From the NCBI GenBank assembly GCA_002914845.1, contig JXTC01000038.1:735420-799419 (forward strand): DNA of 64,000 bases. The letters are read 5' to 3'. Each line of letters opens with the position of its first letter. Position 1 is the first letter of the stretch. The translations under genes were made by a program, and so were the position numbers. The DNA comes from Trema orientale. Taxonomy: Eukaryota; Streptophyta; Magnoliopsida; Rosales; Cannabaceae. Below the pieces are notes generated by a model. That model ran no database searches and was not told where the DNA came from. It saw only the letters and a list, made by a program, of their open reading frames with translations. Shown in pieces: positions 1 to 9,419 of this stretch.

Positions 1-936
1 TATATATATGTTTATGAAGGGTAAACCTAGGTTTACTAAGAGTCAGGTGGCGGCTGGTGGCTCAGGAGGCGACTGGGAACAATGGGACTTGACGGAGCTT
101 CCTTGCGGATGGTTGCAGGGCTCGGGTCTGAGAGGTGAAGTGAGTGCTGCACATGAGGTTAGGTGCTGAACGCAGCGGTCGGCTGATGGGCCTGGTGCAG
201 GGGGACGCTGGCGTGAGACTGTTGGTGGTCGATTGCCTAGTAAACTCGGAGCTTCTGGGTTCGAGCTGGGTTCGGCGAAGATGCAGAGCTCGCGGATTCG
301 GGTGAGTAGGCGAGCTTGATGGCGGTGTCTCGGGTGATGCTCGGCTTTGGTGCTGGTTCGATGGAGACGATGCTCAGTTTTGGAGCGGCTGATGCTTGCA
401 GGCGCGAAGGGCAGTGGTCGTCACTGGGGTTGAAGCTGTGAGCGAGGGGCACGTGTGCAAGAAACAGAGGAGTGTTTTGGCCGTGGGAAAAACAGAGGTG
501 ATTTTGAGATTTTTTTTTTTTTCTTTTCGGTTGCTCTGTTTTGAAGCAAAAAATAGAGGAGGTGGTGAGTGTGTTTTGGTTTTATGGTGTTTTGGTTTTG
601 GCAGGGTAGAAACTTTTGTTCTTGGTTGTCTCAGGTGAGGAACCTGTTGCTCAGCAGAAGGCGTTGCGGCGGGCGTTAGTGCTGGGCAGGTGCAGCTGGC
701 TTTTTGTTTTTTTGTTTTCACTGGAAATTTGCCGGAAATTTACAGAGAATCGGCTCTAACCTGCTCTGATACCATGAAGAAATGATTTTTTCTTATTTTT
801 GATTCTGAAAATAGATTATAATTTATAGGACTAATTGTAATCTCCTAATTTATGACAAATATTTCCTAATTAAATAAAGGTATACAATTACAATATTTTG
901 TAATAAATTCTGATTGATATACAGAATATTTCAACA
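1..936 (-). mobile_element. 5' end of a Ty1/copia-like LTR retrotransposon, running off the window
   Basis: A short LTR (775-936) is followed on the minus strand by a perfect 12-base initiator-tRNA-Met primer-binding site (763-774, TGGTATCAGAGC read on the minus strand). Element interior then runs leftwards to the window edge. The interior here is leader or gag-proximal sequence. It has a 115-codon minus ORF (374-721) rich in Lys, Thr and Pro that I do not recognise, so I do not call it a gene. The other LTR and the coding domains would lie left of position 1. The short LTR with the binding site directly abutting it fits copia elements. The assignment rests on structure, not on a protein domain. 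Confidence 0.7.
775..936 (-). repeat. 5' LTR of the copia-like element (162 bp)
   Basis: On the minus strand it starts TGTTGAAATATTC and ends CATTTCTTCA, giving the TG...CA ends of an LTR, and it touches the primer-binding site with no gap. No target duplication can be tested because the other end lies outside the window. Confidence 0.72.
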
Positions 937-1416
937 CAAATAACAGTCCAACAAAATAAATAAATAAACGCCACTGTTATACGGAAACATCATCGTCATT
1001 AAACCACCTAAATGACGTGTGTTTACTTTTTAGTGGGTCGACACGATTTCGCACATCATTTTTGGATAGGGGATGTTGATCCTAGAAATATTGCAAGAGG
1101 AGGGAGATTTTTATTATTGAATAAGGAAAGCATACTACACAAGGGGAGACTCAAAATAAAAGAGAGTTGCTGAGTTTATTCCCGCAAATCGTACATAATA
1201 TATTGATTCTAGATAATAAAAAGAATATATAACATGAGAAATTTCTTGGTTAAATACCATGCTCAGAGCTCACGGCATAAGATCAGGTATATTGAACTTA
1301 GAATATTATTATTCGCCAGCTCCTCCATTTATTGTACGTAGGTACTTAGCAGCTACAGACACTATATATGTGCACATATATAGTATCTGCCAAATTCATG
1401 ATCATAGATAGTAGTA
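937..1416. other. Intergenic, 3' flank of the first PLA1 gene
   Basis: AT-rich sequence between the copia LTR and the stop codon of the minus-strand lipase gene. It must contain that gene's 3' UTR and polyadenylation region. I see no other gene or repeat. Confidence 0.5.
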
Positions 1417-2712
1417 CTAGTTTATGGAGATCTTCACCAGTTGATCAGCTGGAGGTGGAGGATCCAAAACCCACTCTTGTGTCTCCTCATCGAACACCAT
1501 CCCTTTGTTCTTCTCCACCCACCAATACTCAGGCACCTTGAGCTCGTCCTTTAAAAACCTACAAGACTTGTTGACCAAAGCCAAGCTTCTCTTCACCCTG
1601 GGCTCATACTTGCTGTCCGGCCCATTCCATCCGGCCACCACGTGCAAATTCGCCTCCAAGTTGTGCCAATCGCCGAACTTATCAGTTATCGATTTCGATT
1701 TCAAGTAAGGCGACTTGTTGGTATCGATCTCCAGCTCAACCGTCTCTATAGGAACGTAAATCCACAGCCCCACGTCGGGAAGTTGCGGTACTGCATCCCG
1801 CACGTTCTTCACGTGGAAAATCTTGAGGTTTTTATGTGTTTCCACTGTGGTCTTAAACTCAGAGTTGCCCACTTGAGGGCACCCGAAGACGAAGGCCGAG
1901 ACGAGGACATTGTCACCAACCACATCGTTTTCGACGAGGTCAAAGGCGCTTAAAGTAGCCAAAGCCCCACCAAGACTGTGTCCCGTCACCACCACGCTAA
2001 GCTTCTCGTTTTTGTACTTCTCCACAAGCTCTTTGATGGCGGTGGTGAGTTGTACTCTCGCGCTCGTCTTCACATAGTTGGAGCTACTATTATCGGAGGT
2101 GTAGATCGAGAGCCAGCCCTCGTGGATTTTCGGCTCGTCTTTTCCAAACCACAAGAAACGCTCCGACTTAACCGTTCGATCAGCGAGCAAGGGCTTGGCA
2201 GGCACCGGGCTAGCCCCAAAGATATTGCTCTGCCATTCGGAGGTGGTTATGGTTCCACGCCAGGCCACGTAGATCTCGCGGCGGCCTAGAGTTTTGCTAG
2301 CTTTGTCGGCGGTGACGGCCACGTAGCCCATCCAGTTGGACTGACTGTCCCAAACGTTGCCACCATTAGCATCCTTAGGGTGCAAAAACAAGTTCTTCTG
2401 GACATCGCCGAGGCCAGAGGTGGCGTAGAGGAAGGAGACAACTTGGTAGCGTGATGCGTTCTGGAACAGTACGTCGTGGAAGAAGGTCTCCTTTGGGTAG
2501 CGGGAGTTGCCACATTGTGGCGAGATGGTGTTGGAGTTGAAGCAGTCGTAGGTGGCTTCAGCGAACTCACCGCAGCGGAGGATGAACTTGCGGAGCGTGA
2601 GATCCAGCTCAGGCTCAACAAGGCCCTCCCAGTTGTTGCTGCCAAGGAGTTCTTCCCATGTTGGGGAAACGACGCCGTTGGCCGTTTTGCTGGGCGTGGT
2701 TACTGTTGCCAT
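1417..2712 (-). CDS. Phospholipase A1, class II (PLA1-II gamma/delta-like), single exon
   Basis: A 431-residue intronless ORF of the plant class-II phospholipase A1 family (lipase class 3, alpha/beta hydrolase). The family hydrolyses the sn-1 acyl chain of glycerolipids. The N-terminus carries the family block TWEELLGSNNWEGL (18-31) and an LRCGEF/ATYDCF block (45-57). The central GRREIYVAWRGT (143-154) precedes the nucleophile elbow TGHSLGG (243-249, Ser246). Asp306 in RDAVP and a His in the DWHNLEANLH stretch (349-357) are the likely remaining triad residues. The C-terminal WWVEKNKGMV signature (397-406) is present. There is no N-terminal transit or signal peptide, so it is probably cytosolic, as expected for class II. 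The length is normal for the family. The start is supported by a TATA box about 90 bases upstream and by alignment of the N-terminus with the other two PLA1 genes here. It looks intact. Confidence 0.93.
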   Translation of the reverse strand: MATVTTPSKTANGVVSPTWEELLGSNNWEGLVEPELDLTLRKFILRCGEFAEATYDCFNSNTISPQCGNSRYPKETFFHDVLFQNASRYQVVSFLYATSGLGDVQKNLFLHPKDANGGNVWDSQSNWMGYVAVTADKASKTLGRREIYVAWRGTITTSEWQSNIFGASPVPAKPLLADRTVKSERFLWFGKDEPKIHEGWLSIYTSDNSSSNYVKTSARVQLTTAIKELVEKYKNEKLSVVVTGHSLGGALATLSAFDLVENDVVGDNVLVSAFVFGCPQVGNSEFKTTVETHKNLKIFHVKNVRDAVPQLPDVGLWIYVPIETVELEIDTNKSPYLKSKSITDKFGDWHNLEANLHVVAGWNGPDSKYEPRVKRSLALVNKSCRFLKDELKVPEYWWVEKNKGMVFDEETQEWVLDPPPPADQLVKISIN

Positions 2713-2802
2713 ATACGATCAGTTTTGGTATTATATACGAATGTTAGGTATATAAGATAGCAAATGTAACTGATCGATGCATTACGGTTCTTGCAAACTC
2801 GT

Positions 2803-2815
2803 CTTTATATAGGCG
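2803..2815 (-). promoter_or_regulatory. TATA box of the first PLA1 gene, in a promoter block shared with the two-domain PLA1 gene
   Basis: The minus strand reads CGCCTATATAAAG, 91-103 bases upstream of the ATG. The surrounding block, including a GATCGATGCATTA motif at 2772-2784, recurs in the same order and spacing upstream of the two-domain PLA1 gene (20061-20109). That conservation supports it as the core promoter. Confidence 0.7.
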
Positions 2816-3675
2816 TCGAGGCAAGAAGAATTTAGCAAGTTTAGTGAGCCACGTTTTTTATTCTTAATATATCTGGAAGAGCAATGTGTATAACATTTGA
2901 CAAAATCCGGAAAACAATAAACTAAAACAAAATAAAAGTTAAACCTGGTATTACATAATTAATTAGAACTTGTGGTAAAACAACTTTAAAAAATATATAA
3001 TAAAACAAATCATGATTCTTTTCCTTCATTCTCGTTAACTGCCACAAAAAGTAATTAATCAGTAAGAAACTATGAAGATATCTAGCATTTTCTATCTGAA
3101 TATCCTCGGCCACACAATTAAAAACTTGAATTTATCGGCTCTTGGATAATGTATTATTAAATTTTGATGTACCAACTCATTTCAACCAATAAATTAATAA
3201 TGCACACATAGTACTTGAAATTTATTTAGAGCTGAATAATTTATTATCCCTCTTTTTGGTACAACCTTATAATGCGGTAGTTCGTAAATATTTGTCACAT
3301 TTAATTGTTGATTTTTATTAAATTAATTTGTGAAAATAAAGAAAATTAATATTATGCTACATAAGCGTGTATTAAAAAGGTGGGAGATTCTTCACAAAAA
3401 TATTTTTTTTTATGATGGGCCATTAATCATATATATCTGTATGAATTGGGATATTAAAATTAGGCACGACATTGATTTTTTCACTTGTGCCCGCAATAAT
3501 TAATATTTGATGCATATGTTTAACTAAGTATGTAGGATCGATACTATTGGGCGTATAAATATGGATATCAAATAAAAATCTATCAAGACCCATGCATATT
3601 CAATACGGCGTATACTATAGGGCAATTGCTGGTATAAGTAAATACATGGATATACGCTACTGCAACGGGATCCTC
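2816..3675. other. AT-rich intergenic DNA upstream of the first PLA1 gene
   Basis: No ORF of coding character. A 63-codon minus ORF at 2922-3113 has no recognisable features. Distal promoter elements of the PLA1 gene may lie here, but I cannot point to any. Confidence 0.5.
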
Positions 3676-4784
3676 TGTCCCAAGTTAGTGTCCCCTTGCC
3701 AGTCCCACTGATGCTAGAAGGCCACGTGTCCCCGATATTATTAATAGGGATAACTATAAAAAAATACTTTATATTTGGGTGTTCTGTAATTTAAACCCTA
3801 AAGTTTGAAATCTGCAAAATAATACCCTGAGATTAAGAATTTCTGAAAATTAATATTCTGGATAGATTTTTTGACCAATTTTAGGAACGAAAAAACAATA
3901 ATATCCTCAATTAAAACTAGATTAATCAATATTATTCATCTTAATTTTGAGGATATTATTATATTTTATCAGTTAAAAATCAACACAGGGTATTAATTTT
4001 CAGAAATTCGTAATCTCAGAATATTATTTTGCGAAATTCAAACTTCAGGGTTTAAATTGTAGAACATCCAAACATGAGGGTATTTTCTTGCAATTATCCC
4101 TTATTAATATCCCCTTAAGCCTTGTTTGGGAAGTGAAAATATGAAAAAGAAAACAAAAGCAAAATGAACATAAAGGATGCGCGGTGCCATGCATGAACAA
4201 CGAGCTAATGTTCCAGTTCAATTTTTGAGAAGTGAGAACAACACGAAGCAAGCACTGATACACCATCCTATATACATAAATCTGATGCAGCTTCTTCGTT
4301 CAAAGAGGAATAGAAATTCATCTTCCTTTTTATTGTATATAGATCAGATTCATTTTCATTCAGGGAGGAATACGAGATCGATGTTTTCAAGTTTCACCCA
4401 AAAAATAAATGTAAATCTCTAGATATATAATTTACTTTTGCTTTTTTTTTTTAATAGCTCATATCTGGTTTTTAGGAGCTAATATTATCTCGCCATTTGA
4501 AATTTCCAGATTTACTCTTCTTTTTTAATCTAATTGTCTTTTTTTCGCATTAGATCTAATTGCTTGTTTCTTTTTGATATTTCATTGCAAAACTTCAGGA
4601 CTCTGAAAAACATTCGAAGAAAACTCTGGCTTTCCCTTGTGCTTTCGAAGGTTTTATCTTTTTCTCTATTTTTTTTTTTTCTAAGTTCTATTTGGATTTT
4701 CTTCTTTTTTAAGAGATTTTGACTTAGGGGACACATGGCCTTCTAGCATTAATGGGGCATGCAAGAGGATAGGCAATTGGGACA
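3676..4784. mobile_element. Non-autonomous DNA transposon with 58-bp terminal inverted repeats (Mutator-like?)
   Basis: The segment 3676-3733 is repeated in inverted orientation at 4727-4784. I count 46 of 58 positions identical, including an exact shared core ATGCTAGAAGGCCA broken by no gap. The inside (4110-4726) is AT-rich with no transposase ORF. A second, smaller MITE (3747-4100) sits 13 bases inside the left arm. Long inverted termini suggest a Mutator-type non-autonomous element. I did not find a clean target duplication, so the outer ends may extend a little further and the family is inferred. Confidence 0.65.
3747..4100. mobile_element. 354-bp palindromic MITE with 9-bp target duplication (copy 1)
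   Basis: It begins GGGATAACTATAAAAA and ends GCAATTATCCC, and the two halves are largely inverted copies of each other. It is flanked by an exact 9-base duplication TTATTAATA (3738-3746 and 4101-4109). A 9-bp duplication is the hallmark of Mutator-like elements. A second copy lies at 25049-25415. It carries no ORF. Confidence 0.85.
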
Positions 4785-5289
4785 ATGGACGAAGTTCCTC
4801 ACAGAAATATGGAAATAATTGAAAGTGCAAAGAAACAGATACATAAGTGATCATAATTTATTCAAGTAAATTAGCTAACCAAATGTATATCTACAATCTT
4901 AACTATATTGTTTTGGAAAAATATAAGAAAAAGAAGAAAACAATGCAATCTTTATTTTTCCATATTTCTTATTTTTGGGTTAATATTTTTTATGAAAACA
5001 ATGCAATCTTTTTGGGCGCAAATGTTTGCTAACTGCACCATCCAATTATTATCAAAATGAGACTTTTTCCTTCAACTATATCGGATAAATGACCAATATT
5101 ATAAATATTATTAAGTAGATGTTCATCTTTTTAAATTTTATAGTTAAATGTACATTACATTTAAAATATGAGCAGATAAGGAATCTCTAATTTTTCTATT
5201 TTTCCCCATCAGGGATCTTTTACTTTTCTATTTCTGCCCTTTCTTTTATAGGATTTTTTTTATTTTTTCTCTATTTTTATTTTCTCTCT

Positions 5290-5290
<1 letters not shown>
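4785..5290. other. AT-rich intergenic DNA
   Basis: No gene seen. The 61-codon ORF at 4847-5032 is low-complexity AT-rich translation with no family features. Confidence 0.5.

Positions 5291-5291
<1 letters not shown>

Positions 5292-5352
<61 letters not shown>
5292..5352. repeat. (CT)n microsatellite
   Basis: About thirty uninterrupted CT dinucleotides, followed after a short break by a smaller CT tract near 5375-5388. Confidence 0.97.
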
Positions 5353-5353
<1 letters not shown>

Positions 5354-5356
<3 letters not shown>

Positions 5357-6144
5357 GTTGATATTTTGCTTCCTCTCTCTCTCTCTCTCCCCTTGTTGAG
5401 AACTTAGATTTTGGTCTTTTTTCTAATTTACTAACTGAATTTTGAAGTTATGTTTTTTCTTATGTTTTTTCTTTACTAGGTCAATTTTCTTGATTGATTT
5501 GTGTTTTATTACATTAAAATTTATCAACCATAACATTAAAAGTATATACCATATATATAATTATACCAATGACATTGTTATATTATCAACCAAAGAAAAT
5601 AGAATTTTAATACTAATTAAAAAGTTTATCTACCATAATATGAAATTTATCTATTATATGCCAAATTAAATTTATCACAACTATAAATTTATCTTCCAAA
5701 ATAGTACATTAACACAACTAAAAAAATTATCTATCTTAATATTAAAATTATCCACCATATACATTATCTTATCTACTACAACCTTTAACTTATTAATAAA
5801 AAAAATATTATAATAACACAATTAAAAAGTTTATCTACTATAACATGCAAATTATCTATCACATACTAAATCTTATCTATCTGTTGCCAAGTTTTCTACC
5901 ATATAATAGGTTTTGCCACCTCTTCCATTCCACGTCGTCGGCTCCATCTTCTTGACTTTCTTCTTACTCTCTCTCTCTCCCCCCTCTAAAAACCCATGCG
6001 TTAGGTCTGGGTGGGTTAAGACTTTAAGAGAGATGGTGGGGATTGCCGGGTGACAACTCAAGGCTATGCTTCGATAAGGCCAGCTTCTCAAAACTCATCA
6101 TTCTTTCGTTACTACCCCTAAGGTCTATATATAGGGCTATAATT
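5354..6144. other. AT-rich intergenic DNA with degenerate short repeats
   Basis: From about 5515 to 5900, variants of a phrase like AAATTTATCTACCATAA recur every 25-35 bases, suggesting an old degenerate tandem array. The 72-codon minus ORF at 5873-6091 has no recognisable features. No gene is supported. Confidence 0.45.
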
Positions 6145-6373
6145 TAGTAGGTATTTTTTTTTTACCTATTTACAAGTATTTTATTTTTTAATCCTTGGAT
6201 CATTTATCTAACAGTTACTATGATTTGAGTAGTTAGAAAAAAATAATAATAATAAATACACATAATTTAGTGTTGTTTCTCTCTCTATCTTTTATCACAA
6301 AAAGATGTGCATGATGAATTTTAATTAGGCAAAATAATATGTATAGATAGGTAAAAGAAAAAAATATCTACTA
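6145..6373. repeat. 229-bp MITE-like repeat, copy A
   Basis: Starts TAGTAGGTATTTTTTT with TACCTAT close behind, and ends with the inverted equivalent (AGGTAAAAG...ATCTACTA). The interior contains CATTTATCTAACAGTTACT. A second copy follows immediately and a third, inverted, lies at 32921-33150. Non-coding. Confidence 0.65.
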
Positions 6374-6406
6374 GATCGGTACCTATATATATAGATTCCC
6401 AAAGCC

Positions 6407-6613
6407 GTAGGTATTTTTTTTTTTTTTAGCTATTGAATCATATGATCTAACGACTATTATAATTTGAGTAATTGGAAAAAAAATATAATAAAAATAAATA
6501 CTCATTATTTAATACTTTTCTCTCTCTTTCTTTTACTATAAAAAAAACGTACGTGACCAATTTTAATTGGCCAAAGTAATATTTATAGATAGGTAAAAAA
6601 AAAATACCTACTA
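6407..6613. repeat. MITE-like repeat, copy B
   Basis: Same architecture and orientation as the copy at 6145-6373, with the same block order and terminal GTAGGTATTTTTT / AAAATACCTACTA. The two are separated by about 33 bases, and both are followed by a similar GGTRCCTATATATA tail, so the duplicated unit may be slightly longer than drawn. Confidence 0.62.
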
Positions 6614-7397
6614 GATTGGTGCCTATATATATATACACATATATTTTTATTTGCTTTAGATTTTGAGTTGAATTGAATTGAATTGGTTTGCATTTTTGTT
6701 TGAATTCGATTTGTTTATTTGAATTTGAGATTTGGAGCTCTGTCAAAGTCTTAACCAATGTCTGGGCTCCTTGTGCCATCAGAGTACGTGGTGTCATCCC
6801 TGCAAATGAAGGAGCAGTAAGGGGTATTTAGGACATAGTATTACAACAGATCACTGGGTTGGACATATTGCTATAAGTATTGGAGCTTAGACATCTACAA
6901 TGTTTTAGACATCTACAATGTTTTGGTCAAAATATAGCTATTATGCTATGTGACCTTAGAATCTTATTGCATCGGGTATAACCATTTTGTTGAATCTTCT
7001 AACATTTATGATCACATATTGTATATATAAATATATATTGAATAATTTCTTGCCTTATTTTAAGAAACCAAGTTGGGGCCACAAATAAAATAAATATAGA
7101 GAGAAGGGAGAAAATTATTCAATAATAAAATTACATATTGCACTAAAGTGAAGATACATATTGTAAAATCCCAAAAATTTGATAAGTGTTTTCGAGTGTT
7201 TTAAGATAATTTGAGTGAACAATTTGAACAATCAACTTGGAGGGAATCTTTACTGAGATTGTTTTGATTTTTGGGTTAAAAAGTTAATTACTTGCTACAA
7301 GAAAAGCAGATTTCCTCAACAAATCTCTTGTAGAGCGTCGGAGAAAGAGAAAATTATTAATTATAACTAAATGTTACTTTTAATCACAAAATATTTA
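6614..7397. other. Intergenic DNA with a possible gypsy LTR fragment
   Basis: Around 7160 the text TGTAAAATCCCAAAAATTTG resembles the start of the 2.16 kb gypsy LTR at 21179 (TGTAAAACCCC...). The following 200 bases could be a truncated LTR beginning. The rest is AT-rich with no gene. Confidence 0.35.
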
Positions 7398-8014
7398 GGG
7401 CATGTTTACTTTGCCGTAATCGTAATCGGAATAAAAGGGAAAATGAATGGGAGAAAAATGGAGGGAATCGGAATCATCATTTATATTATGTTGTTTACTT
7501 CAAATTTATGGGAAAGGGAATCAAAACTATTAAAATACCATTCATACGTTTACTTAACACAAGAAACGTAATAGGAATACTATAATTGACTGAATTATAG
7601 ATATTTTGGAGATAAAATTATATTTTAATTTTTTAATTATAAATAGGGCGCGTCTACAGTAGGGGCGCCCCTACGTAGGGCCCTGTCTATTCACCGTTGG
7701 ATGGGAATCTGTATATAAATAGATTCTCCACAGATTCCCGTTATTCCCCACAGATTCCCATCCAACGATAATTAAGGCATGACCCTACGTAGGGACGCCC
7801 CTACCGTAGCCATCCCCTTATAAATATATAGATAAAAGTCTTTACACGTAATAATATTCCTTAAAATGTTAAGGAGAAAGAATTCATATTCTTTTCCTCT
7901 AATTTTATGTGGACCCCACACAGTTCTCACATTCCTATTCCTATATTTTGGTAAACAACTAAATAGGAATCATTATCATATACATAATTCTCATTACTAT
8001 TTAGTAAACATGGC
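7398..8014. mobile_element. MITE with GGGCATGTTTACT termini, carrying a nested MITE
   Basis: The left end GGGCATGTTTACT is mirrored at the right end by AGTAAACATGGC, and subterminal GGAATCGGAAT-like and ATTCCTATTCC-like blocks are also inverted. Flanks ATATTTAG and ATATTGTG agree at only part of 8 positions, so the target duplication is imperfect or absent. The 66-codon ORF inside it (7371-7571) is not a gene. The interior is split by the hairpin MITE at 7646-7817. Confidence 0.6.
7646..7817. mobile_element. 172-bp hairpin MITE with exact 9-bp target duplication
   Basis: Bounded by an exact 9-base duplication TTATAAATA (7637-7645 and 7818-7826). The termini GGGCGCGTCTACAGTAGGGG and the complement of CCCCTACCGTAGCCATCCCC form inverted repeats. 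A second inverted pair, CGTTGGATGGGAATCTGT and its exact complement, lies further inside. RNA from either strand would fold into a nearly complete stem-loop. The 9-bp duplication points to Mutator-like mobilisation. Confidence 0.88.
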
Positions 8015-8087
8015 ATATTGTGACCAAGCTCATCAGTAAATGTTATTTATTTATTTGTAGTGACGCGTCGCGGTTGAACTTCTTAAT

Positions 8088-8580
8088 TTGTCATTATAGA
8101 AATTATTTCGTTTTCTTTCATGAAAGATATTTATCAACAACTTAGCTGGCCTTACCTCCCACGCGTACGTAGACTGTCTTCCTTTCACATTGAAAAGTTT
8201 TTGTATCAGATCTATCAGTCTCGTTTGTTTTATATCAATTAAAATACATAACATTTTAACCAAAAAAAAAAATGCATAACATAACTGATATAATTGTACA
8301 TAATTTTTATTTCTAATTTAAAGCCGTCATCATAGGTTCCTTTAAGAAAAATAAATAAATAAAAAGGCCATCAAAGTTATTTATTATATCAAGTTACTTT
8401 CACATTTAAAATCTTTTTGTACCAGATGAATATCCGTCTCCTTTGTTTTATATAAATTACTGCGCAAAATAATTGATATAGTTTACATGATTTATTACAA
8501 ATTAAAGCCGTCCTTATAAGTTCCTTTAGGAAAAATTAATAAATAAAAAGGTCATCAAAGTCATTATCATATCAAGGGTA
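8088..8580. repeat. Duplicated non-coding segment, two tandem diverged halves (related to 24441-24660)
   Basis: Shares the exact run TTTGTCATTATAGAAATTA, the phrase CCTCCCACGC..GTAGACT, a CCTTTCACATT block and an AAAAAGGCCATCAAA block with 24441-24660, in the same order. Within this copy the CACATT...CATCAAAG part occurs twice (about 8180-8385 and 8390-8580). It lies about 5.4 kb upstream of the first PLA1 gene. The related copy is about 4.5 kb upstream of the two-domain PLA1 gene. Confidence 0.65.
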
Positions 8581-8755
8581 ATTATATTTTTATACCTTGT
8601 GATTGTTTGTTTATTTCATATTTTGTATTTTCATTATTATCAATATTGACCTCTAAATTTGAAACATATAACAACTTTATATCTTCTTTTGGGTTAAACA
8701 CTAATTTTGACTATTGAGTTTACCAGAATACTATTTTAAACTTTAAAGATATATG

Positions 8756-9405
8756 AGGACATCAAGGCTATCAAGATCCGTGATCCAGTACAAGTTCCTA
8801 TTGGTCCAGTGACGAGGGCTCGAGCTAAAAGATTCAAAGAAGAGCTGAATAAATTAGTCCAGAGAGTTCAACAACAAGAAGAAAGTGTGTTCACTACTGA
8901 GGGTGAACAAAGGTTGGTTTTGCTCATCCAAGTCGATCCAGGAGAGAATCAATCAGCCATACACGTCTATTGAGCCATTGCATGGCCAACTTGCATGTCT
9001 AATCCATCATACTCGTGCAAGAGGGTTTATAATCTGATGTAGACGTATTTTCTTTGTAATTCTATCTTTAATTTTACGTTTCAATATCTGAGTATTTCTA
9101 GAATTATTTTAGGCGTGTCTTTTCTTCATTAAGGGTAGATTAGTAATTTTGTAATTAAAACCCTAGCAAGTGTAATTCGGCTATATATATGCCGCCTACA
9201 ACATTATGTTTTCAGATTTTCGAAATTAATCAAATTGTGAGAATTTTCTTCTCGAGTTCTTGAAGAGACTTTTCTGACTTATCAAACGAATCTTCCATCC
9301 CCGTTTGTGGCGTCTTCACCATACCAAGGTTCTTGCTTTGCTAAACAACGGGTCGCAGTTTTCCATCAAACTTGAAAGGTCTTGGGGTTGCGCTTCCAAA
9401 TTTGG
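8756..9405 (+). mobile_element. 3' end of a Ty3/gypsy-type element: polyprotein tail plus LTR-like sequence
   Basis: The plus strand encodes a broken fragment containing VPIGPVTRARAK followed by a Lys/Glu-rich helix (8762-8970). I recall this motif from the ends of plant gypsy-type polyproteins. It is followed from about 8985 by untranslated sequence with LTR character: a TATATATATGCCGCC stretch near 9183 and a CCATCCCCGTTTGTGGCG phrase near 9296. It abuts, in opposite orientation, the truncated pol of the next element at about 9420, so one has interrupted or been rearranged with the other. Exact LTR ends not resolved. Confidence 0.5.
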
Positions 9406-9419
9406 TAACGGATTTTGTC

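Noticed and set aside
5515..5900. CRISPR-like or satellite array
   Set aside because: Repeats are degenerate, unevenly spaced and AT-rich, and the window is plant nuclear DNA.
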